Assembly (NCBI GenBank): GCA_002494165.1
Contig: DLBH01000052.1
Location: 6,130-27,768, forward strand
DNA length: 21,639 bases
Direction of reading: 5' to 3'
Source: Lachnospiraceae bacterium UBA7026
GTDB lineage: Bacteria; Bacillota; Clostridia; Lachnospirales; Lachnospiraceae
Positions 1-5,285 of this stretch are shown here, one piece after another. Made by a program: the position numbers and the translations under genes. Below the pieces are notes generated by a model. That model saw nothing but the letters and a program-made list of their open reading frames with translations, was not told where the DNA came from and did no database searches. Position 1 is the stretch's first letter; each line of letters starts with the position of its first letter.

Positions 1-1262
1 TCCTGGCCGCCGATGTCCAGGATACAGTCCACGTCAGGCTCAAAGAAGGCGGCGGCATAATAGTGGGCCATGGTTTCCACTTCACCGTGGTCCAGGTTAA
101 AAGCTGCCTTGATCAGAGCTTCCCCGTAACCGGTAGAACAGGACCCGGCGATTTCAGCTGTGGCGGGCAGGAGGTCACGGATCTCCTTGATGGCCCGGAT
201 GCTGGTCTTTAAGGGACTTCCATTGTTGTTGTCATAAAAATTATAAAGCAGCTGGCCGTCCTCACCTACCAGGGCCAGCTTGGTGGTGGTGGAGCCGGCG
301 TCGATACCCAGGAAACATTTGCCCGAATAGGAGGCCAGGTCTCCCTTTTTTACGGTGAACTGATTGTGGTCCCTGGAAAATGCCTGGTATTCTTCTTCAT
401 TATTAAAGAGGGGTTCCAGTCTTTCCACCTCGATCTGCAGCTTCATGTCCGACTCAAAAGCATGGAGCAGGTCATCGATGGTCATGACACACTGGTCACT
501 GGCATTGAGGGCAGCACCCTTGGCCGCGAACAGGTGGGAGTAGGAGGGGTCTATAATATGATCCTCATCCAGATTCAGAGTCCGGATGAAGGCCTGCTTC
601 AGTTCCGGAAGGAAGTGGAGGGGACCGCCCAGAAAGGCCACATGCCCCCTGATGGGTTTACCACAGGCCAGACCGCTGATGGTCTGGTTAACCACTGCCT
701 GGAAGATGGAGGCAGCCAGGTTCTCCTTGGTGGCACCCTCGTTGATCAGGGGCTGGATGTCAGATTTGGCAAAGACACCACAGCGGGCCGCGATGGGGTA
801 GATGGTGTCATAGCCCCGGGCATACTCATTAAGACCGGAGGCGTCTGTCTGCAGCAGGCTGGCCATCTGGTCGATAAAGGATCCGGTTCCACCGGCACAG
901 ACACCGTTCATCCTCTGTTCAATACCATTGTTGAAATAGATGATCTTGGCGTCCTCACCGCCCAGCTCGATGGCCACATCGGTCCGGGCGTCATAGTCCT
1001 GCAGGGCGTCTGCCACGCAGACAACCTCCTGGCAGAATGGAATGTGAAGATACTCTGAGATGGCCATTCCGCCTGATCCGGTTACGGTGGAGCAGACGGA
1101 TATGTTGCCCAGCTTCTTTCTGGCTCCGGCCAGAAGGCCTCTCAAGGTCTCTTTGATGTTGGCAAAGTGCCTTTTGTAGTCGGAAAATAAGATATGATGG
1201 TCCTGGTCTATGAAGGCTACCTTCACAGTGGTGGAACCAATATCAATTCCCAATGAATGCAT
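1..1262 (-). CDS. 2-hydroxyacyl-CoA dehydratase activator (BadF/BadG/HgdC-type ATPase), N-terminal part, cut by left edge
   Basis: About 420 codons are readable from ATG 1262 to the window edge with no stop. Two ASKHA-fold ATPase modules lie in tandem: the first opens with GIDIGSTTVK (residues 5-14), the second with GIDAGSTTTK near residue 322. The first contains GVCAGGTGSFIDQ (near residue 120) and ends its core at HVAFLGGPLHF; the readable part stops within DCILDIGGQ. The family hydrolyses ATP to inject an electron into a [4Fe-4S] 2-hydroxyacyl-CoA dehydratase or a related double-cubane reductase. Large clostridial versions with two modules usually continue into a DUF2229 and dehydratase-like region, about 1400 residues in all; that part would lie outside this window. 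The SD AAAGGAGA (about 1276-1283) sits about 13 bases from the ATG, which is long, but no better in-frame start exists. The gene is divergent from its right neighbour. The dehydratase substrate cannot be told. Confidence 0.93.
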   Translation of the reverse strand, partial: MHSLGIDIGSTTVKVAFIDQDHHILFSDYKRHFANIKETLRGLLAGARKKLGNISVCSTVTGSGGMAISEYLHIPFCQEVVCVADALQDYDARTDVAIELGGEDAKIIYFNNGIEQRMNGVCAGGTGSFIDQMASLLQTDASGLNEYARGYDTIYPIAARCGVFAKSDIQPLINEGATKENLAASIFQAVVNQTISGLACGKPIRGHVAFLGGPLHFLPELKQAFIRTLNLDEDHIIDPSYSHLFAAKGAALNASDQCVMTIDDLLHAFESDMKLQIEVERLEPLFNNEEEYQAFSRDHNQFTVKKGDLASYSGKCFLGIDAGSTTTKLALVGEDGQLLYNFYDNNNGSPLKTSIRAIKEIRDLLPATAEIAGSCSTGYGEALIKAAFNLDHGEVETMAHYYAAAFFEPDVDCILDIGGQ

Positions 1263-1293
1263 AGTCTGTACACATCTCCTTTGTTAAAATATA

Positions 1294-1357
1294 TCCTGAT
1301 GGCAGTGCGGCTGTTTCCGCCCTGTCCACAGGGCCGGCCTTGGGCCGGTCTTCAGGA
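1294..1357 (-). promoter_or_regulatory. Candidate multi-branched structured 5' leader of the activase gene
   Basis: Read as RNA from the minus strand, TCCTGA (1357-1352) pairs with TCAGGA (1299-1294) and encloses three hairpins that abut without unpaired bases: CCGGCC/GGCCGG (1348-1343 with 1339-1334, 3-nt loop), CCCTG/CAGGG (1333-1329 with 1324-1320, 4-nt loop) and CGG/CCG (1319-1317 with 1310-1308, 6-nt loop). The structure sits in the roughly 180-nt leader between the minus-strand promoter and the SD. Four helices at one junction is the shape of a folded regulatory RNA, but I match it to no riboswitch class. The pairings are seen directly; regulation is inferred. Confidence 0.45.
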
Positions 1358-1433
1358 AAAGTTATCCTGGTTGGGACTTTTGGATAAATACCCAGGTTCC
1401 AGCTGGGATTTTCTGAAAAATTTCCTAATTGTA

Positions 1434-1455
1434 AATAGTTCGAATCCAAACTATT
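1434..1455. promoter_or_regulatory. Operator-like inverted repeat over the activase promoter
   Basis: AATAGTT (1434-1440) and AACTATT (1449-1455) form a perfect 7-bp inverted repeat with an 8-bp spacer. It overlaps the minus-strand -10 box (1453-1458) and the expected transcription start. That placement suits a repressor site. As RNA it would fall right at the 5' end, so a DNA-binding role is more likely. No regulator gene is visible nearby. Confidence 0.4.
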
Positions 1456-1481
1456 ATAAACGAGTCATAGAAAAAAAACAA
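1453..1481 (-). promoter_or_regulatory. Sigma-A-type promoter for the activase gene
   Basis: On the minus strand the -35 is TTGTTT (1481-1476), the spacer is 17 bp and the -10 is a perfect TATAAT (1458-1453). It predicts a start near 1446 and a leader of roughly 180 nt before the ATG at 1262. Confidence 0.6.
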
Positions 1482-1533
1482 CAGGAAACATAAAAAAGAA
1501 TGGCTGGTCATTACTAAAAAAGGGTCCGGACAT

Positions 1534-1563
1534 TTGACAAAGACCATAGGCATTTTATATAAT
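1534..1563 (+). promoter_or_regulatory. Sigma-A promoter for the rhomboid-like gene and downstream genes
   Basis: A perfect TTGACA (1534-1539) is followed after 18 bp by a perfect TATAAT (1558-1563). The predicted start is near 1570, about 25 nt from the ATG at 1595, with SD AAAGGAGA at 1583-1590. It is divergent from the activase promoter about 50 bp away. Confidence 0.85.
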
Positions 1564-1594
1564 AATAGATATTCTTTTAAACAAAGGAGAGACT

Positions 1595-2422
1595 ATGAAC
1601 TGGCTGAATAAACTGGAACAGAAATTTGGCAGATACGCGATTTGTAATCTGCCATTATATATTGTCATTTTGTACGGGATCGGGGCTGTCCTTAATATTA
1701 CGTCCGGCGGGGTATTTTATTATCAGTACCTGAGTTTTAATCCCTATATGGTTCTTCACGGGGAGGTCTGGAGGTTCTTTACCATCCTCATGGCCACCAA
1801 TGAGAGGAACATTATTTTCCTTGTGTTTATGATGCTCTTTTACTACAGCCTGGGAGAATCCCTGGTCCATGTATGGGGAGCCTTCCGCTTTAATATGTAT
1901 GTACTGGTTGGTATTCTGGGAACGATTCTGGCATCCTTTATCGTCTATTTCATCATGCCCTCCCAGATGATCTTTACCGATACCTACTACCTGAACCTGT
2001 CTATCTTTCTGGCCTATGCGGCCATTTTCCCGGAAATGCGGGTATACCTCTATGCCATTATCCCTGTCAAGGTGAAATGGCTGGCCTTCATCGACCTGGG
2101 CCTGCTGGTCTATGAGTTTATTGTAGGCGGCCTGGGTGCCAGGGTATCCATTGTAGTCAGCCTGCTGAACTTCCTCCTCTTTTACCTGTCATCCAGGAAT
2201 TACAAGAAGATCTCGCCTCAGCAGATCAGGAGGAGGTCCAAGTTTAAGAAAGCGGCGAGAGAGGCGGCTGCCGCCGAGTCGGGACCCTACCGGCACCGCT
2301 GTGCCGTCTGCGGGCGGACAGAGCTGGATGACCCGTCCCTGGAGTTCCGTTACTGTTCCAAATGTAATGGTGACTACGAGTATTGTAATGAACATCTTTT
2401 CACCCACACCCATGTGAAATAA
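1595..2422 (+). CDS. Rhomboid/derlin-like polytopic membrane protein with C-terminal zinc-binding tail
   Basis: 275 residues. About six hydrophobic segments fill residues 20-200, including GEVWRFFTILMA (56-67), which matches the WR motif of the rhomboid/derlin superfamily loop 1. The catalytic Ser context (GxSG) is absent: the corresponding segment reads YYLNLSIFLAY (131-141). The late-helix His is also missing (residues 181-199 contain none). It is therefore probably a pseudoprotease, closer in style to derlins than to GlpG. After a basic stretch (about 203-222), residues 234-275 hold C236/C239, C254/C257, C264 and several His near the end (H267, H271, H273), a likely cytoplasmic zinc ribbon. 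Role unknown; derlin-like proteins bind or extract membrane substrates. It is the first gene of a rightward run; the start is fixed by a strong SD. Confidence 0.8.
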   Translation: MNWLNKLEQKFGRYAICNLPLYIVILYGIGAVLNITSGGVFYYQYLSFNPYMVLHGEVWRFFTILMATNERNIIFLVFMMLFYYSLGESLVHVWGAFRFNMYVLVGILGTILASFIVYFIMPSQMIFTDTYYLNLSIFLAYAAIFPEMRVYLYAIIPVKVKWLAFIDLGLLVYEFIVGGLGARVSIVVSLLNFLLFYLSSRNYKKISPQQIRRRSKFKKAAREAAAAESGPYRHRCAVCGRTELDDPSLEFRYCSKCNGDYEYCNEHLFTHTHVK

Positions 2423-2472
2423 AGGCCTTTTTTGCAGGCTGGTCCTGCCTGAAAAGCCGGGAGGAAGAAATC

Positions 2473-2820
2473 ATGATCTTATCAGACCAGATGATACTGA
2501 GCGCTTCCATAGAAAAAAGAGCCGGTGAGCTGACCCGGATGATCCGGGAGGACCGGGTAGATAACCATGGTCTCTGGTATGCGGTGACAACGGGCAGCAA
2601 GGGGAGGAACCTGCTTTTTATCCTGTCCAATTATGAGCTCAGGAACCGCTACTACTGGACGCCTGACCGGAGAGTCCTGGCTCTGGCCGGATCCTGGCCG
2701 GAGGCCTGTAAGCTGGTCGCCTCACTTTTTGACGAGGCCCAGGCGGCCCTGGGGTCTGAGACCGGGGAAGGAGAATCCCTGACCGGCAGGGACCTGTGGA
2801 ATTATTTTTCCCTGAGATAA
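2473..2820 (+). CDS. Small protein of unknown family
   Basis: 115 residues, preceded by GGGAGGA about 8 bases before the ATG and lying 50 bp downstream of the rhomboid-like gene, so probably cotranscribed. I recognise no family. The sequence looks soluble: an N-terminal amphipathic helix (about residues 8-28), a strand-like segment GLWYAVTTGSKGRNLLFILS (about 33-52), an aromatic/basic patch NRYYWTPDRRVLALAG (about 58-73), a helix (about 75-92) and a polar C-terminus. No signal peptide, membrane helix or metal motif. Codon usage resembles the neighbours, so it is likely a real gene. A second ATG at codon 7 is possible, but the first is better placed for the SD. Confidence 0.7.
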   Translation: MILSDQMILSASIEKRAGELTRMIREDRVDNHGLWYAVTTGSKGRNLLFILSNYELRNRYYWTPDRRVLALAGSWPEACKLVASLFDEAQAALGSETGEGESLTGRDLWNYFSLR

Positions 2821-2824
2821 GAGA

Positions 2825-2844
2825 CCCCTATGTCCGCACAGGGG
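2825..2844 (+). other. Short hairpin between genes
   Basis: CCCC (2825-2828) and TGT (2831-2833) pair with ACA (2838-2840) and GGGG (2841-2844), with a 2-nt bulge and a 4-nt loop. Only a short T run follows, so it may be a weak terminator or an mRNA processing or stability element before the DUF2953 gene. Confidence 0.3.
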
Positions 2845-2885
2845 CTTTCAGGCATGTTTATCCTAGATGACAGGAGATTACCTTC

Positions 2886-3968
2886 ATGCATATTTTATTG
2901 CTGATATTAAAAATTATAGGTGGTCTGCTTCTCTTTTTACTCTTACTGCTGATCCTGATCCTGTTTATTGTACTGCTGGTGCCGGTCCGCTACCGTTTTT
3001 CGGGAGAGAAAAAAGAAGAAGGCTTTCCTCTGGCCCAGGTGGAGGTCCGCTGGCTTTTGTCCCTGGTCTGCTTTCAGGGGGCTTTCGGCCCCGATGGTCT
3101 GACCTACCAGCTGCGGCTGGCCTGGAAGAAGCTTCTGGACAGCAAAGATGACCAGGAGGAGACAAAAGACCAGGAAGACCTGGAGCTTCCCGATGACTTT
3201 TTAGAGGAAGAGACAGCTTCCGGCCAGAGTCCGGGCCCTGATGACAGGCCGCCGGAAGAGACGGAACCTGCAGACCAGACAGAAGACGACTCCGGTCAAG
3301 AGGACATTTCCACAGAAGACCAGTCTGGTACTGGGGAAAAAACTTCCAAAGAAGACCGGCCTGGAGCTGGGGAGGACATTTCTACGGAAGACCAGTCTGG
3401 CACCAGGGAGGAAACTTCCAAAGAAGACCAGTCTGGTGGCGGGGAAGACATTTCCAAAGAAGACCAGGCTTCCGACCAGGACCTGATCGACAAGATTTCC
3501 GCTAAGATTCATAGTATCCTGGACAAGCTGGAGGAGAAAAAAGCCTTCCTGGAGGACAAGCTGCAGTTTGGGGAAGAACTCCTTAACACCTTTCCTCTGG
3601 ATGTGTATTTACCTATTTTACAGGCGACTCTTTACAAACTGCTTAACCATGTGAGACCAAGGACCATAGAGGGCCATGGCTGCTATGGCTTCGAAGATCC
3701 CTACACCACCGGCACGGTGACCAGCTACACGGCTATGTTGTATCCTTTCTATGCCGGCAGCCTGGACCTGACCCCGGATTTCACCCGGAAGATCCTGACA
3801 GGGGACCTGGAGGGAAAAGGCAGGATCCGGCTGGGTTATCTGCTTTGGATCCTGATCTGGCTGCTTCTGAAAAAAGAAGTCCGCTTTGTCATATGTTATG
3901 TTTTGAAACTAAGAAAAAAACCGCGGCAGCCGGCCGGCAAGGACCGGAAGGCACAGGCCCAGGAATAA
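2886..3968 (+). CDS. DUF2953 (YtfI-like) membrane-anchored protein with acidic repeat region
   Basis: 360 residues. One N-terminal membrane segment (about 4-34) leads into LVPVRYRFSG, the usual start of DUF2953 proteins. The conserved C-terminal half includes GCYGFEDPYTTGTVTS (about 262-277), YPFYAGSLDLTPDF and a final hydrophobic segment LGYLLWILIWLLL near residue 330. Between them lies a long acidic, Gln/Ser/Thr-rich insert (about 85-200) with five 12-residue repeats. DUF2953 of Bacillus (YtfI) is encoded next to ytfJ, the gerW family, and here too a gerW gene begins 24 bp downstream. The pair probably works in the spore or mother cell; the biochemical role is unknown. SD AGGAG lies 9 bp before the ATG. 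The repeat insert is likely disordered and lineage-specific. Confidence 0.85.
   Translation: MHILLLILKIIGGLLLFLLLLLILILFIVLLVPVRYRFSGEKKEEGFPLAQVEVRWLLSLVCFQGAFGPDGLTYQLRLAWKKLLDSKDDQEETKDQEDLELPDDFLEEETASGQSPGPDDRPPEETEPADQTEDDSGQEDISTEDQSGTGEKTSKEDRPGAGEDISTEDQSGTREETSKEDQSGGGEDISKEDQASDQDLIDKISAKIHSILDKLEEKKAFLEDKLQFGEELLNTFPLDVYLPILQATLYKLLNHVRPRTIEGHGCYGFEDPYTTGTVTSYTAMLYPFYAGSLDLTPDFTRKILTGDLEGKGRIRLGYLLWILIWLLLKKEVRFVICYVLKLRKKPRQPAGKDRKAQAQE
3300..3479 (+). repeat. Five in-frame 36-bp (12-residue) tandem repeats in the DUF2953 gene
   Basis: Residues 139-198 read as five 12-mers: EDISTEDQSGTG, EKTSKEDRPGAG, EDISTEDQSGTR, EETSKEDQSGGG, EDISKEDQASDQ. Units 1 and 3, and 2 and 4, are most alike, so the array probably grew by duplicating a 72-bp dimer. 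It encodes a strongly acidic linker just after the membrane-proximal domain. Copy number is likely to vary between strains. Confidence 0.85.
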
Positions 3969-3992
3969 ATCCACCACAAGAGGAGGGTAAAA

Positions 3993-4415
3993 ATGGACAG
4001 ACAGAATTTCGAAAGTACAGTGAAAACTTTATTTGAGGGCATGGAGAAGGTAGTGTCCACCAGAACAGTAGTCGGCGAACCCCAGATTATAGGAGATACG
4101 ACCATCGTGCCCCTGGTTGACGTGTCTTTCGGTATGGGTGCCGGGTCATCCAACAAGGATAAGAAGACCGGTGCGGCCGGGGGAATGAACGGGAAGATCT
4201 CCCCCAGTGCGGTTCTGCTGATCAAAGATGGAACCACCAGACTTGTCAATGTCCGGGACCAGGATATGATCACCAAGGCTGTTGACCTGGTGCCTGATGT
4301 GGTAAACCGGGTATCTTCCTTTATAAAGGACCGGGGCCAGAAGGATCCGGAAGTGGTGGAGGCAGTGGATATAGCTGTCAAAGCGGATGTGGAGGATTTT
4401 GAGGAGCAGCTGTAA
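3993..4415 (+). CDS. gerW: Spore protein GerW family (YtfJ)
   Basis: 140 residues, typical for the family. Conserved features are the N-terminal KTLFEGMEKVVSTRTVVGEP (about 11-30), the GDTTIVPLVDVSFGMGAGS stretch (34-52) with a Gly-rich loop, and the ISPSAVLLIKDG segment (about 69-80). In Bacillus subtilis GerW (YtfJ) is a sporulation protein needed for normal germination, probably on the inside of the spore membrane. It follows the DUF2953 gene by 24 bp with SD AGGAGGG, so the two are almost certainly cotranscribed, as in Bacilli. The C-terminus (residues 110-140) is acidic and helix-like. No terminator is clear after it; the next promoter starts within 40 bp. Its presence points to an endospore-forming lineage. 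Confidence 0.9.
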   Translation: MDRQNFESTVKTLFEGMEKVVSTRTVVGEPQIIGDTTIVPLVDVSFGMGAGSSNKDKKTGAAGGMNGKISPSAVLLIKDGTTRLVNVRDQDMITKAVDLVPDVVNRVSSFIKDRGQKDPEVVEAVDIAVKADVEDFEEQL

Positions 4416-4453
4416 GTACTGATCGGGCTTCGGAAAGAAATTTAAACTTTTCC

Positions 4454-4482
4454 TTGCTTTTTCGTTTTCTTTCTGATAGTAT
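4454..4482 (+). promoter_or_regulatory. Sigma-A promoter for rpmB
   Basis: TTGCTT (4454-4459), 17-bp spacer, TAGTAT (4477-4482) with a TGn extension (4474-4476). It predicts a start near 4489 and a 45-nt leader, whose first part is the rpmB hairpin. It gives rpmB its own transcription apart from the spore genes upstream. Confidence 0.65.
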
Positions 4483-4492
4483 AGAACCGTTG

Positions 4493-4509
4493 TAAGTCTT
4501 TCAGACTTA
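4493..4509 (+). promoter_or_regulatory. Leader hairpin upstream of rpmB
   Basis: TAAGTCT (4493-4499) and AGACTTA (4503-4509) form a perfect 7-bp stem with a 3-nt loop at the very 5' end of the expected rpmB transcript, about 10 bases before the SD GAGGAGG (about 4520-4526). It may protect the 5' end from decay or be a binding site for autogenous control. No T run follows, so it is not a terminator. Confidence 0.45.
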
Positions 4510-4534
4510 AGTATATTCGCGAGGAGGTGCTATC

Positions 4535-4720
4535 ATGGCTAGATGCGCTATTTGTGACAAAGGTGCTCATTTCGGAATCAAAGTGAGTCATTCACATAGA
4601 AGATCAAACAAGATGTGGAAATCCAACATTAAGTCTGTAAGAGTGAAAGTGAACGGAGCTTCCAAGAGAATGTATGTTTGTACTTCTTGTTTGAGATCTG
4701 GAAAAGTTGAGCGTGCATAA
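4535..4720 (+). CDS. rpmB: 50S ribosomal protein L28
   Basis: 61 residues, standard for bacterial L28. It starts MARCAICDKGAHFGIKVSHSH and contains SNKMWKSNIKSVRVKV. Cys4/Cys7 (CAIC) and the late CTSC pair make this the zinc-binding (C+) paralogue type, as opposed to the Cys-free form used under zinc limitation. L28 sits near the E site of the large subunit. The gene is monocistronic here: its own promoter and hairpin lie upstream and a strong terminator follows 20 bp after the stop. In Firmicutes it usually lies beside the yloU/fakA (yloV) genes, as here. SD GAGGAGG is well placed. Confidence 0.97.
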   Translation: MARCAICDKGAHFGIKVSHSHRRSNKMWKSNIKSVRVKVNGASKRMYVCTSCLRSGKVERA

Positions 4721-4739
4721 TTTTCAGGATGCATTTTAG

Positions 4740-4765
4740 GAGGGAATCGGTGATTCCCTCTTTTT
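4740..4765 (+). terminator. Rho-independent terminator of rpmB
   Basis: GAGGGAATC (4740-4748) pairs perfectly with GATTCCCTC (4752-4760), with a 3-nt loop, followed by TTTTT (4761-4765). Confidence 0.92.
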
Positions 4766-4782
4766 ATTTCTCTTTTTAGTCA

Positions 4783-4811
4783 TTCCATTTTCCTGGAAAA
4801 CAAGGTATACT
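4783..4811 (+). promoter_or_regulatory. Probable promoter for the Asp23-like gene and fakA
   Basis: TATACT (4806-4811) is a good -10. TTCCAT (4783-4788) is a weak -35 at 17-bp spacing. It lies just after the rpmB terminator, and the predicted leader is about 60 nt before the ATG at 4879. Confidence 0.5.
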
Positions 4812-4878
4812 ACAAAGAGTGACAACAAACATAAGGAAGTCATCAGTAAAATGTATATATACATGGAGGAATTAATAT

Positions 4879-5235
4879 ATGAAAGGAAAAGTGCAGACGG
4901 AGTATGGCCAGATCATAATCGATGAGGAAGTTATCGCAAAGTATGCCGGTATGAACGCAGTTGAGTGCTTTGGTATCGTAGGCATGGCTTCGGTGAATGT
5001 GAAAGACGGGCTTGTCCGCCTTCTGAAAAGGGATAACATCACTAAGGGTGTGACAGTCAGACTGAATGATAACAAGATCAGCATTGACTTTCATATCATA
5101 GTGGTCTATGGCGTGTCCATAGCCACAGTGACAGAGAATCTGATTGAGAATGTAAAGTATAAAGTAGAGTCTCTCACTGATATGGAAGTGGAGCACATCA
5201 ATATTTATGTGGAAGGTGTGCGGATTGTAGACTGA
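4879..5235 (+). CDS. Asp23/Gls24 family protein (YloU-like)
   Basis: 118 residues, the family's normal size. It begins MKGKVQTEYGQIIIDEEVIA and contains VECFGIVGMASVNVKDG, both hallmark segments of DUF322/Asp23 proteins, and ends in the strand VEHINIYVEGVRIVD. Members are small, soluble, often abundant envelope-associated proteins; their molecular role is poorly defined. It sits directly upstream of fakA, as yloU does beside yloV in Bacillus subtilis, which suggests a role in membrane or fatty-acid homeostasis. SD GGAGGA at about 4865 fixes the start. The gap to the fakA start is 50 bp, and they share the same promoter. Confidence 0.93.
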   Translation: MKGKVQTEYGQIIIDEEVIAKYAGMNAVECFGIVGMASVNVKDGLVRLLKRDNITKGVTVRLNDNKISIDFHIIVVYGVSIATVTENLIENVKYKVESLTDMEVEHINIYVEGVRIVD

Positions 5236-5270
5236 CCGGGTCCCGGACAGTGATTCAGAGTGCCAAGAAT

Positions 5271-5280
5271 GAAGGAGGAG
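5271..5280 (+). promoter_or_regulatory. Ribosome binding site that sets the fakA start at GTG 5286
   Basis: GAAGGAGGAG (5271-5280) lies 5 bases before GTG 5286. A GTG at 5250 in the same frame has no SD, and using it would place this SD inside the coding sequence. The family's N-terminus also starts close to the 5286 GTG. Confidence 0.85.
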
Positions 5281-5285
5281 AAATT

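Noticed and set aside
366..1058. 230-codon open frame on the plus strand
   Set aside because: It lies antisense to the clearly recognisable BadF-type activase on the minus strand and has no SD or family similarity.
1257..1493. 78-codon plus-strand frame in the divergent promoter region
   Set aside because: It overlaps the activase start, leader and promoter on the other strand; no SD and no recognisable content.
2425..2460. Imperfect hairpin (GCAGG/CCTGC) after the rhomboid-like gene as a terminator
   Set aside because: Short interrupted stem with no T run after it, and the next gene is only 50 bp away with its own SD; probably not functional.
4430..4470. Possible terminator after gerW (GGAAAG paired with CTTTTCC)
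   Set aside because: A-T-rich stem with a bulge that overlaps the rpmB -35 box; too weak to call.
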